Origin: Maribellus maritimus
GTDB lineage: Bacteria > Bacteroidota > Bacteroidia > Bacteroidales > Prolixibacteraceae
Length of the DNA: 64,000 bases
NCBI RefSeq assembly: GCF_022267315.1
Contig: NZ_JAIKLE010000004.1
Coordinates: forward strand, 1-64,000
Direction of reading: 5' to 3'
The notes under the pieces are model-generated. The model was not told the DNA's origin. It worked only from the letters and a program-made list of their open reading frames with translations, and did not search any database. This document shows, piece after piece, positions 45,397 to 54,024 of this stretch (position 1 is the stretch's first letter; every line of letters begins with the position of its first letter). A program made the position numbers and the translations under genes.

Positions 45397-46386
45397 ATGG
45401 CAAATTTAGAAACAACATATCTGGGATTAAAGTTGAGAAATCCTTTGGTGGCAGCGAGTTCAGGTTTGACGAGTTCAGTTGAAAAAATTAGAGAAATGGA
45501 AACCGCAGGAATTGGCGCGGTGGTTCTAAAATCGATTTTTGAAGAACAAATCAATAACGAGGTAACCAGTTTGTTGCTAAAAGATTCGCAAAATACCGCT
45601 TATCCGGAAGCCGAAGACTACATCAAAGGATACCTTAGAAGTAATACCGTAACAAAACATCTGGAACTGCTTAAGGCTGCAAAAGAGGCAGTTGAAATAC
45701 CGGTAATTGCCAGTATCAATTGTGTGTCGGCTGAAGAGTGGATTACATTTGCCAAAGACTTTCAGGATGCAGGAGCTGATGCGCTTGAGTTGAATATTTT
45801 TTATGTTCCCACCGACAGGACCGAACGTCCGGGAATGGCCGAGCAATTGTATCTCGATGTATTAAAAAAAGTAAAAATGCAGGTTTCAGTTCCCGTGGCT
45901 GTAAAATTTGGTGTTCACCATAGTAATATAGTGGGCATGGCCGATAAGCTTATGGCCCACGGAGCTGACTCGATTGTTATGTTCAATCGTTTTTATGAAC
46001 CTGATATTGACCTTGAAAAATTGGAACTTACATCATCGGAAGTCTTCAGTTTTCCGCATGATATCCGACGAAGTTTGCGCTGGGTTGGTCTGGTTTCCTC
46101 TATTCTTCCAAAGCTTGAGATTGCTGCTTCAACAGGAATTCACGACGGCAAAGCGGTTTTGAAGCAATTACTTGCAGGGGCACGAGTTGCGCAACTTTGC
46201 TCTACACTTTATATCAACGGTAGTGATGTGGTTCCCAGAATGCTCGAAGAAATCACTGACTTTATGAAAAAATGGAATTTCAAAAAAATCGATGATTTCA
46301 GGGGACGACTTTCTTATAAAAACATTTCCGATCCGTTAGTGTATGAACGCTCGCAGTTTATGAAATACTTTTCGAACCGGAACTGA
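45397..46386 (+). CDS. Dihydroorotate dehydrogenase-like flavoprotein
   Basis: A 329-aa TIM-barrel flavoprotein resembling class 1 DHODH. Family-like blocks are NLETTYLGLKLRNPLVAASSG, VIASINCVSAEEWI, DALELNIFYVPTD and AASTGIHDGKAVLKQLLAGA. The class usually has a Cys or Ser catalytic base in the NxSCPN area, but here the segment reads ELNIFYVPTD, so true DHODH activity is doubtful. It is 2 bp upstream of the T9SS cargo gene and may be transcribed with it. Confidence 0.8.
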   Translation: MANLETTYLGLKLRNPLVAASSGLTSSVEKIREMETAGIGAVVLKSIFEEQINNEVTSLLLKDSQNTAYPEAEDYIKGYLRSNTVTKHLELLKAAKEAVEIPVIASINCVSAEEWITFAKDFQDAGADALELNIFYVPTDRTERPGMAEQLYLDVLKKVKMQVSVPVAVKFGVHHSNIVGMADKLMAHGADSIVMFNRFYEPDIDLEKLELTSSEVFSFPHDIRRSLRWVGLVSSILPKLEIAASTGIHDGKAVLKQLLAGARVAQLCSTLYINGSDVVPRMLEEITDFMKKWNFKKIDDFRGRLSYKNISDPLVYERSQFMKYFSNRN

Positions 46387-46388
46387 TA

Positions 46389-49300
46389 ATGACAAAATTT
46401 GGGCTGGCTTTTCTTTTAATAATCACTGTAATAAAAACCTTCGCCCAAACCGATACGGTAAAATTTAACTTAAAAATCTACTACGGTTCGGAAAATAACC
46501 GTACAAATTTTTGTTCCGATTCAGTAAAAGCCGCTCCTTTAGTTCGAATTGAAGGAGATGGTTTTGATCAGGCAAATGAGGGGATTCGGATTTCAGTTTC
46601 CAATTACAAGCGCAATGAAGACATTTTGGTCTACAGGGGGAATAAAAGTTTTAACATCAACTGGGATTCCTACTACGGCTACCTTGAAATCACAGGCATT
46701 GGCACTGCCCAAGAGTATGAACAGGCTGTAAGTGAAGTCTATTATAAGAATATTGCATCAGTCCCGAGTTTAGGTGACAGATATATTTCTGTTACATTAA
46801 AAGATGCAGACTATCTACCTGCCACAAAACATTTTTACAGGTTTGTCAAAAAGCAGGATATAACATGGACCGAAGCTCGTGATGCTGCTGCAAAAACCAC
46901 TTACAACGGTTTGCGGGGGTATCTTGCTACCATTACTTCTTCCGTGGAAAATGATTTTATATGGACAAAAATTGATGGTATCGGATGGATTGGCGCAACC
47001 GATGAAGAAGTGGAAGGAGTATGGAGGTGGGTGACGGGGCCTGAAGAGGGAACTCAGTTCTGGCAAGGAACATATCAAAATGGTTACTCGGTTAACGGCC
47101 TTTTTTCTTATTGGTCTGAGAACGAACCTAATAATGCCCATGGAGACACCAATGACGGAGTTGGCGAAGATTACGGGCATATGAATCAGAATCCATCAAA
47201 AAGAATAAAATCGTGGAATGACTTGCGTTTAAATGGTGATGGAGTAAATTCTCAATATTATCGTCCTCAGGGATATATTGTAGAATTTGGAGGACTGCTT
47301 GGTGATCCGGATTTGCAATTGTCTGCGACTTCGATAGTAGAAATTGAAAAGATTGCTTTTTCCGACAAAAAAGATTACGAGGTTTGTTTGGGAGAGAATG
47401 TCCGTTTGAATGATATCGAATTGCCTGGTTCCAATAGTTATAAATATACCTGGTTACCAAATCAAAACATCAGTAATGCGAATGCTTATAATCCTATAGT
47501 TTCACCAACACAAGATATAACTTACAAAGTAACCGGAGAATTAAACGGCTGTGTTTCCGACGCCGAATTTAAAATTCAGGTTAATCCTGCTCCCGTTTCA
47601 AAATTGGATCCGGTAAATATCATTTGCGAAGGAAGTTTAATTTCCTTAAATCCAGGAGAACACCGGTCTTATTTATGGCAAAACGGTGAAATAACTCCAA
47701 CCATTTCTGTGGAAGATGAAGGAGATTACTCAGTTATTCTAACCAACGAATTCGGATGTAAGCTTGATGCAGAAACAAAAGTGGAGTTTAGTAAACGACC
47801 AGAATTGAATTATAAAACAGTTGATACCCTGGTTTGTGGTTCAAAACAGCAGAGATTAAATTTATCGTTTGAAAGTGGTACCGCAACTACGGTTTTAAAG
47901 GCTTTGCAGGCGGATGTGCAGATTGCGGATGAATCGACTCTTTTGCCAACCATTCAGGTCGATAAGTTTGGAGCTTATCGTTTTGAAATGGAAATTGTGG
48001 ATGCGTTCGGGTGTGAGTTTACCGATACTTTAAATATTGAATTTCATAACCAGCCCTCGGCACAATTTCAACTGGATGAAACAACATGTGCGGGATACAA
48101 TGTGCAACTCGAATTTAGTGGTGTAACATTTGAAGATGCCGTTTTTGACTGGTATTCAAACGATACTCTTTTTTTTTCAGGTATTAATGAAAATACAGTT
48201 GAAGTTCCGCTTGGGTACGGTACTTTTAATCGTTCGGTTGGACTTACAATTGATGAACAGGGATGTATTGATTCCTTGGAAATACCTGTAACAGTTAAAC
48301 CTGTATTGGATTTTTGGCCGGAAACAAACGAGGGATGTACACCTTTATCTGTCCGGTTTGATTATTTGGCAACTGAACCCGTTGAACGGTTTTACTGGGA
48401 ATTTGGCGACGGATCGAATTCGGCCAGCGAAAAACCTGTACATATTTTTCAGAATGATGGAATTACTGACTATGATTTTGATATTTCGCTAAAGATTGTC
48501 TCCTCAGAAGGATGTGAAAATGCCGGGTTGGTTCAGAATTTGGTAAAGGTTCATCCGATTCCAACCATTGATTTTAATTTTTCAGATGAAGAGTGTTACA
48601 GCGAATTTGCCGTGGTAAATTACCAGGGTTCAGCTTCTGATAACGCAACCTTTTTATGGGATTTATCTGATTTTTACACCGATGAAATTATTCATCATCC
48701 GGGAAATTCAAGAGGTCCCCTGGAATTTAGGAGAAGCTCGGCACCGACAGTTGATATTGGCTTGCAGGTGATTTCTGAATACAATTGTTCAACCGACTCG
48801 ACGCGAAAGACATTTAAACGAAAACCTGTTTTTTATGCAGAAATGGACACGAAAGAAGGATGTCCGCCTTTGGACGTTAATTTTTCTGCAGAAGTATTTG
48901 ACCGGGTTGATGAATTGGATTATTCCTGGGATTTTGGTGATGGAGAGCACAGTTCCGGCGAAGCGGTTGCTCATGTGTTTAAGCAATCAGAAAGTGAATT
49001 TCAGATTCATTCAATTGCACGATCTGGATTAACAGGATGTATTGATACTTTTATTTTGCCTGAAAAAGTAAATGTTTTTCCAGAGCCTATTGCTAAATTT
49101 AATGCTGTGCCAAATTCTGCACTTATTAGTTATCCGGTTATTCAGTTTGAAAATCAAAGCAATGGGGCAAGCATGTACGAGTGGGATTTTGACGACCTGT
49201 CAGTAAATTCTGTTGAGGAGAGTCCGGAGCATCGTTACGATGCAATGGGATTTTACGATGTGAAATTAACGGCTACGAATGATTTGGGGTGTGTTGATAC

Positions 49301-49613
49301 AACTGTTCATCAAGTTTCTGTAGCTTTCGATAAAGTATATCCGCCAAATGCTTTTTCTCCAAATGCAACTTTGGAAGAAGACAGAGAATTCAGAATTCAT
49401 TCGGAAGGAATAACAGACGAAGCCTATCAACTTTTGATTTTTAATCGGTGGGGAGAAAATATCTTTGAGTCAAATAGTCAAAATTTGGGTTGGGACGGCA
49501 AAATGAAAAACGGAAATTTTGCTCCTGCCGGAATTTATTCCTGGGTTATTCAATATAAAGATTTTAAGGGTGAAAATCATAAACAACGGGGCACCGTGAC
49601 TTTGTTGTTTTAA
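46389..49613 (+). CDS. T9SS type B cargo protein with C-type lectin-like and PKD domains
   Basis: A 1074-aa secreted protein. Order: signal peptide (ends near TFAQ), a C-type lectin-like domain (about 148-300; AARDAAAK-type helix, YLATITSSVENDFIW, WSENEPNN, SWNDLR), several Ig/PKD-type repeats including FYWEFGDG, YSWDFGDG and YEWDFDD motifs, and a C-terminal gliding-motility/T9SS type B sorting domain (YPPNAFSPNATLEED, FNRWGENIFES, GWDGKMKNGNFAPAGIYSWVI, RGTVTLLF). The protein is likely anchored or exported across the outer membrane by T9SS; binding activity is inferred. The convergent porP/sprF gene at 50018 is a probable partner. Confidence 0.9.
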   Translation: MTKFGLAFLLIITVIKTFAQTDTVKFNLKIYYGSENNRTNFCSDSVKAAPLVRIEGDGFDQANEGIRISVSNYKRNEDILVYRGNKSFNINWDSYYGYLEITGIGTAQEYEQAVSEVYYKNIASVPSLGDRYISVTLKDADYLPATKHFYRFVKKQDITWTEARDAAAKTTYNGLRGYLATITSSVENDFIWTKIDGIGWIGATDEEVEGVWRWVTGPEEGTQFWQGTYQNGYSVNGLFSYWSENEPNNAHGDTNDGVGEDYGHMNQNPSKRIKSWNDLRLNGDGVNSQYYRPQGYIVEFGGLLGDPDLQLSATSIVEIEKIAFSDKKDYEVCLGENVRLNDIELPGSNSYKYTWLPNQNISNANAYNPIVSPTQDITYKVTGELNGCVSDAEFKIQVNPAPVSKLDPVNIICEGSLISLNPGEHRSYLWQNGEITPTISVEDEGDYSVILTNEFGCKLDAETKVEFSKRPELNYKTVDTLVCGSKQQRLNLSFESGTATTVLKALQADVQIADESTLLPTIQVDKFGAYRFEMEIVDAFGCEFTDTLNIEFHNQPSAQFQLDETTCAGYNVQLEFSGVTFEDAVFDWYSNDTLFFSGINENTVEVPLGYGTFNRSVGLTIDEQGCIDSLEIPVTVKPVLDFWPETNEGCTPLSVRFDYLATEPVERFYWEFGDGSNSASEKPVHIFQNDGITDYDFDISLKIVSSEGCENAGLVQNLVKVHPIPTIDFNFSDEECYSEFAVVNYQGSASDNATFLWDLSDFYTDEIIHHPGNSRGPLEFRRSSAPTVDIGLQVISEYNCSTDSTRKTFKRKPVFYAEMDTKEGCPPLDVNFSAEVFDRVDELDYSWDFGDGEHSSGEAVAHVFKQSESEFQIHSIARSGLTGCIDTFILPEKVNVFPEPIAKFNAVPNSALISYPVIQFENQSNGASMYEWDFDDLSVNSVEESPEHRYDAMGFYDVKLTATNDLGCVDTTVHQVSVAFDKVYPPNAFSPNATLEEDREFRIHSEGITDEAYQLLIFNRWGENIFESNSQNLGWDGKMKNGNFAPAGIYSWVIQYKDFKGENHKQRGTVTLLF

Positions 49614-49761
49614 AATTTCACTTCAGGGTTTAATCCTGTCTTTCTTCATTGTTTCTTTTTAATGGTGAATTACTTATAAATTGTTAAAAACCACTATTTT
49701 TTCAAAAAAGAATAAAAGGAAGCATAACAAATTTGTAACGGTTTACGTATTAAGAAATGTT

Positions 49762-49929
49762 ATGGATGCAAAAAAAGAACATACTATTGGATTTGAAGGC
49801 AAGCCAATATTTCGCTATAATCCGCAATTTTCTTCAATTGAAGGGAGTTACAACAAACCAGGAAATCATCAGTTTGTAGTTCCGTGGCAAATGGCAAAAA
49901 TGAAAGAAAAAGAAGCGTCATTTAAGTGA
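49762..49929 (+). CDS. Hypothetical 55-aa protein
   Basis: A small basic protein (MDAKKEHTIGFEGKPIF) ending KEKEASFK, with no signal peptide or membrane segment. The open frame reaches back to a TTG at 49681, but the ATG at 49762 is a cleaner start. It is followed by a strong terminator at 49972. I recognise no family; it could be a genuine small protein or a chance frame. Confidence 0.45.
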   Translation: MDAKKEHTIGFEGKPIFRYNPQFSSIEGSYNKPGNHQFVVPWQMAKMKEKEASFK

Positions 49930-49971
49930 AGGGCTTGCAGGTGAAAGAAGAGTTTGACTACGTTTGATTAA

Positions 49972-50008
49972 AGGAAAAGTCCGGTATTTATCCGGACTTT
50001 TCCTTTTT
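49972..50008 (+). terminator. Strong hairpin terminator between convergent genes
   Basis: AGGAAAAGTCCGG (49972-49984) is perfectly complementary to CCGGACTTTTCCT (49992-50004) with loop TATTTAT, followed by a T-run on the plus strand. Confidence 0.85.
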
Positions 50009-50017
50009 TTATTTTTA

Positions 50018-51010
50018 TCAAATCATTGGAATCAAAAGTTTGTTTTTGACAGGTATTCCATCCAGTCTTCCCAAAAAGAAAGTGAGTGATATTTCATGTG
50101 AGCCAAAACTGTAGTCAGAAAGTTTTGAAAGAGTGTAGTCAAAACTATATCCAAATTGAAATTTGTCTCTTGCAAAACCCGCCAATGCTATTATAGAATC
50201 CGGACGTTTGTCAAAATTGTTTCTTACCCATCCTCCCAAAAGAAAGGATTTTTCAATCAGGTAAATTCCAAGGTTAACCTGTTTGAATGTTCCCTGTTGT
50301 TGGTACATAAGGTTAGGAGAGAAGGTAAATTCGCGTGAAAGCAAGCCGTTATGATGCTTTTTTGTTCTCATTCCTGCGTGAACCGTGTATTTTATTGGGA
50401 TTTTTCCTTTTTGATCTCCTTCCAGAATCGATTCATTCGGCTGGTTGATATGAAATGCGCTGGCTCCCCAGAAAATTTTATTGTGTTGTCCAACTGCGCC
50501 CATAGCAAAATCAGGGTAAATCTTTTTTTCGTCTGAATAGACCGGAACAGCTCCCGTTATTTCACCGCTTAATTGATCGATATTTGATGAGAAAATGAGG
50601 TTCTCGACATTAAACCGTTTTAAAACCAATCCCGCCTGCAATCCCATAGTTACAAAACTCCACTGATTAATTTTTAAATGATAAGAATATGAAAATGATG
50701 CAGAACTCGTATTCACGACGTTGTTTAGTTCTCTGTCGTGAAACAGCTGAAACCCGATACCTGAATTGAATTTTGTTGAAATTTGATCGTAGGAAATGGA
50801 ATAAGTTGTATAGGTGGCTCCTTTTTGTGGCCATTGGTTCCGGTAACTAACTACTGCACGCGGAAGTTCAGTGGTTCCTGCAAACGCTGGGTTAACATGT
50901 AACGGATTGGCAAAAAATTGTGAAAACTCCGGATCTTGCCCCAACGAAATATGGCTTAATATTGCTACTAAAACGGAGGAGCATATAAATCTTAATACAA
51001 TTTGTTTCAC
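50018..51010 (-). CDS. PorP/SprF-family T9SS outer-membrane protein
   Basis: A 330-aa outer-membrane barrel protein of the PorP/SprF family: signal peptide, QDPEFSQFFANPLHVNPAFAGT at the mature N-terminus, then alternating strands. SprF-type proteins are needed for surface secretion of type B CTD proteins such as the SprB adhesin; they often sit next to their cargo gene. Here the cargo gene at 46389 faces it, separated by a terminator and a tiny gene. Confidence 0.92.
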   Translation of the reverse strand: MKQIVLRFICSSVLVAILSHISLGQDPEFSQFFANPLHVNPAFAGTTELPRAVVSYRNQWPQKGATYTTYSISYDQISTKFNSGIGFQLFHDRELNNVVNTSSASFSYSYHLKINQWSFVTMGLQAGLVLKRFNVENLIFSSNIDQLSGEITGAVPVYSDEKKIYPDFAMGAVGQHNKIFWGASAFHINQPNESILEGDQKGKIPIKYTVHAGMRTKKHHNGLLSREFTFSPNLMYQQQGTFKQVNLGIYLIEKSFLLGGWVRNNFDKRPDSIIALAGFARDKFQFGYSFDYTLSKLSDYSFGSHEISLTFFLGRLDGIPVKNKLLIPMI

Positions 51011-51029
51011 ACCCTAAAGAAAGCGAAAC

Positions 51030-51536
51030 TTAAGCAATTTTAGCCAGAATTTCATTTAGGAAATATGCTTTTTGTGTGTCAGCTGTTTTTAGTGCACTTG
51101 CAATTATTCGCTTTGTCTTTTTAATTATTTCCTCACTCGGAAGATATTCCAGATTATCAACAACGGTAAAAGCTTCAAAAGCGTTCTCCCAGTTATCATT
51201 GATGACAATATTTACAAAAACCGGCAAATAATCGTGATAGTCGAGGCCATTTTGCCAACAGGCTGTAAGGATCGTTTTTTTTATTGGAATATATTTTTCA
51301 TTCTCCAGTGCCTCAATAAAAATAGGTACAGTTGTTTTTGCCTTCACATTTCCCAGGAGTTTTGTAATCTCTTTTTCGATTTCCTCTTCCCTGTTGGAAA
51401 GCAGCAGGTCAAGTAATACAGGAATATACAATTTATTTCCCTGAACACTAATTTTTTGAATGGCTGTAATAACCGTCGCCTGGTTTGTCGAAAAAAGTTC
51501 GGTCTGAATGTTTTTATTTAACTTTTCCTGATTCAT
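51030..51536 (-). CDS. HEAT-repeat-like protein
   Basis: A 168-aa all-helical protein with repeated helix pairs (for example IPVLLDLLLSNREEEIEKEI and VPIFIEALENEKYIPIKKTI) typical of HEAT/armadillo-type protein-binding scaffolds. No signal peptide is present. It is divergent from the MATE gene across a short two-promoter region, and is followed by porP/sprF after 19 bp on the same strand. Confidence 0.7.
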   Translation of the reverse strand: MNQEKLNKNIQTELFSTNQATVITAIQKISVQGNKLYIPVLLDLLLSNREEEIEKEITKLLGNVKAKTTVPIFIEALENEKYIPIKKTILTACWQNGLDYHDYLPVFVNIVINDNWENAFEAFTVVDNLEYLPSEEIIKKTKRIIASALKTADTQKAYFLNEILAKIA

Positions 51537-51558
51537 TGTTTCTTTGTTTTACAGTTCT

Positions 51559-51566
51559 CAAAATTA
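51559..51566 (-). promoter_or_regulatory. Predicted promoter -7 box of the HEAT-like gene
   Basis: Minus-strand TAATTTTG matches TAnnTTTG exactly and ends 23 bp upstream of the ATG at 51536. Confidence 0.4.
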
Positions 51567-51619
51567 CACATATAAAAGCGTAAAACAACTTCGTAAACTA
51601 AATGTTGCTTCGAAATATT

Positions 51620-51627
51620 TAACTTTG
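51620..51627 (+). promoter_or_regulatory. Predicted MATE-gene promoter -7 box
   Basis: TAACTTTG matches TAnnTTTG exactly and lies 7 bp before the ATG at 51634, implying a very short leader. It faces the minus-strand box at 51559-51566. Confidence 0.35.
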
Positions 51628-51633
51628 CGGCTC

Positions 51634-52998
51634 ATGAAAAATATAGAAGAATTAAGTAGCGCAAATATTGGCCGGTTAATGCTGAAATATTTCATTCCAG
51701 CTTTTGTTGGGGTATTTGTTAATGCTCTTTATAATATAGTCGACCGTATTTTTATAGGACAGGGAGTTAGTGCTGAAGCATTATCTGGTATTTCAGTTAT
51801 TTTTCCTGTCATGCTTATTATGATGGCGTTTGGGATGTTGATTGGTATTGGCTCGGGGGTTTTTGTTTCTATAAATCTAGGGAAAAAAGATTTTGACACT
51901 GCAGAAAAAACTTTAGGTACCGGCTTTGCGCTGATGATAATTGTTTCAGTAATTATTATGATTCTTATTTATGTGTTGAAGGTTCCTATCCTCGAATCGT
52001 TTGGTTCTACAAAAGAAACTTTTCAGTATGCAAATGATTATCTGGATATCATTATTGTTGGAATTCCCTTTATGGTTATTGGTTTTTCACTGAATAATAT
52101 TATCCGTTCAGAAGGGAACGCCCGTATTGCAATGATTTCTATGATTTTAAGTGCGGGTTTAAATATCATTCTCGATCCTGTTTTTATTTTTTGGTTTGAT
52201 ATGGGAGTAAAAGGTGCTGCACATGCAACAAATATTTCAATGTTTGCACTTATGATGTGGGTTCTACTTCATTTCAGGGGAAAGCGTTCGCTCGTGAGAC
52301 TTCACTGGAGAAATATTAAGATTAACAAGAAAATTGCCGGGGAAATCGTTGCAATTGGGATGGCACCTTTTGCAATGCAAATTGCAAATAGCGTCGTTCA
52401 GGGACTTTTAAACAAGAAACTGATTTTATTTGGAGGAGATCTAGCTGTTGGTGCCATGGGAATCATTAATTCGGTAATTTCCTTGGTCGTTATGGCAATG
52501 GTTGCTGTTAACATGGCTTCGCAACCAATAATTGGATTTAACTATGGTGCAAAATCTATCGATCGCGTAAAACAAGCTCTTCGTATTTCAGTTGTTTCTG
52601 CAACAGTTGTAGCTGTTTTTGCTTTTTTGCTTGTTCAGTCGGTTCCCGGAATAATTGTAAAGCTTTTTAATAACGATAGTCAGATATTATATACTATTGC
52701 CACAAAAGGATTACGATTTGTTACCCTGGCTTTTCCGCTTGTCGGTTTTCAGGTAGTGGCTTCACATTTTTTTCAGGCAATTGGTAAAGCAAAGATTTCG
52801 ATGTTTGCAACTTTATTTCGTCAGGTTATTTTATTGATTCCTTTTTTATTCATTTTACCCGGTTTTTGGGAAATTAATGGAGTTTGGTTGTCGTATCCCC
52901 TGGCAGATACCTTGTCGGCAATTGTCGTATTTTTTCTTTTGTCACGAGAATGGAGAAGGCTAAATATTCAGGAAGTTACAAAATATGAAGTTGCTTAG
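51634..52998 (+). CDS. MATE-family efflux transporter
   Basis: A 454-aa transporter with twelve predicted membrane helices. The N-terminal ALYNIVDRIFIGQGVSAEALSG and the repeat-like NIIRSEGNARIAMISMILSAG are typical of the DinF/NorM group. It exports cationic compounds with Na+ or H+ coupling. The frame extends upstream to 51544, but ATG at 51634 (MKNIEELSSANIGRLML) gives the normal length and begins the domain. It overlaps the next gene by 14 bp. Confidence 0.93.
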   Translation: MKNIEELSSANIGRLMLKYFIPAFVGVFVNALYNIVDRIFIGQGVSAEALSGISVIFPVMLIMMAFGMLIGIGSGVFVSINLGKKDFDTAEKTLGTGFALMIIVSVIIMILIYVLKVPILESFGSTKETFQYANDYLDIIIVGIPFMVIGFSLNNIIRSEGNARIAMISMILSAGLNIILDPVFIFWFDMGVKGAAHATNISMFALMMWVLLHFRGKRSLVRLHWRNIKINKKIAGEIVAIGMAPFAMQIANSVVQGLLNKKLILFGGDLAVGAMGIINSVISLVVMAMVAVNMASQPIIGFNYGAKSIDRVKQALRISVVSATVVAVFAFLLVQSVPGIIVKLFNNDSQILYTIATKGLRFVTLAFPLVGFQVVASHFFQAIGKAKISMFATLFRQVILLIPFLFILPGFWEINGVWLSYPLADTLSAIVVFFLLSREWRRLNIQEVTKYEVA

Positions 52999-53401
52999 GG
53001 TTGTTTTATTGCTTACCGTTTTGGGAAGCTGTTTGTATGTTTTGTTTTTTCAGCCGGAACTACTTGGAATAAATTTATCACAAAACTTAGATTTTCCATC
53101 GGGAAGTCTTGTGTCGTGGTTGATTATTATAACTTTTGTTTTGTTTGTTTACCTGGTTCTTCCAGCAGAATCAAAAACAAAGTCAGATAAAAAGCACAAG
53201 ACTATTTCCGCGGTTTTTGTTTTGATGAGTCTTTTGTGGGGCGTGTTTTCCCGTATCCTTGCCGGAAATTGGTCGTGGGTTTTTAACGATATGCGGAATT
53301 TTTATGTTTGGGTTTTATTCACTACGGTTTTATTATTCGTTCCCCTAGTGATTTTTATAACACATGTCTTCAGAATAGTTTCCATAAAAAATAGATCATA
53401 A
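52985..53401 (+). CDS. Hypothetical membrane protein
   Basis: A 138-aa protein with four hydrophobic segments (about 5-24, 43-62, 78-95, 106-130) and a lysine-rich cytoplasmic loop. It overlaps the MATE gene by 14 bp, so it is coupled to it. It could be an accessory membrane protein, but no family is recognised. Confidence 0.65.
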   Translation: MKLLRVVLLLTVLGSCLYVLFFQPELLGINLSQNLDFPSGSLVSWLIIITFVLFVYLVLPAESKTKSDKKHKTISAVFVLMSLLWGVFSRILAGNWSWVFNDMRNFYVWVLFTTVLLFVPLVIFITHVFRIVSIKNRS

Positions 53402-53521
53402 TTTAATTTTTTAAATTAAATTATTATGAAATTATGTTCTTTATTGTGGAAAAGTCATGATTTGTAATTCCTTGTTTTATTAATATTATGAGATAATTTA
53501 TAACATTTAAAATAACAAAAT

Positions 53522-53968
53522 ATGGCTATTTCAAAAATAAAAGTAAGTGCTTCTATGGGGGCAGGTTTTAGCACCCAGGTTAATTGTTCACACCCATTTG
53601 TAATCGATCAGCCCAAAATGGCGGGTGGCAACGATGAAGGACCCAACCCATTGGAAATATTCTTATCGAGTTTGCCCGCATGTATTTGTGCGATAGGAAG
53701 AATTATAGCAACCCAACGCAGAATCAACCTTCGTGGAATTGAAGTGGAAGTAGAAGGGGATATTGATAAAGATTTTCTTTTGGGAAAAACAACAGAAGGC
53801 AGAGCTGGTTTTACAGAAATCAGAAGTTTTGTTCATATTGATGCCGACATGACAAAGGAAGAAAAGGAAGCATTTTTAAATGATGTGGCTGTCAGATGTC
53901 CCATCGCAGATAATATTGCTCAGAAGTCAGTTATCAAACCAATTGTGGTTGAAAACTCGATGGTTTAA
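53522..53968 (+). CDS. OsmC-family protein
   Basis: A 148-aa OsmC/YhfA-type protein. Catalytic-type cysteines are in LPACICAIGRI (first) and VRCPIADN (second), and the DEGPNPLEIFLSS substrate region is typical. OsmC-like proteins detoxify organic hydroperoxides. It is monocistronic, with a strong terminator 20 bp downstream. Confidence 0.93.
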   Translation: MAISKIKVSASMGAGFSTQVNCSHPFVIDQPKMAGGNDEGPNPLEIFLSSLPACICAIGRIIATQRRINLRGIEVEVEGDIDKDFLLGKTTEGRAGFTEIRSFVHIDADMTKEEKEAFLNDVAVRCPIADNIAQKSVIKPIVVENSMV

Positions 53969-53988
53969 ATAAAATAAGTTAGTAGCTT

Positions 53989-54024
53989 AATGCCATTCCT
54001 CAAAAAAGGAATGGCATTCTTTTT
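53989..54024 (+). terminator. Terminator after the OsmC gene
   Basis: AATGCCATTCCT (53989-54000) is perfectly complementary to AGGAATGGCATT (54007-54018), followed by Ts. It also lies at the end of the convergent uvrA gene. Confidence 0.85.

Noticed and set aside
49681-49761. TTG start of the small gene before porP/sprF
   Set aside because: The extra 27 residues look like non-coding AT-rich sequence; the ATG at 49762 is more credible.
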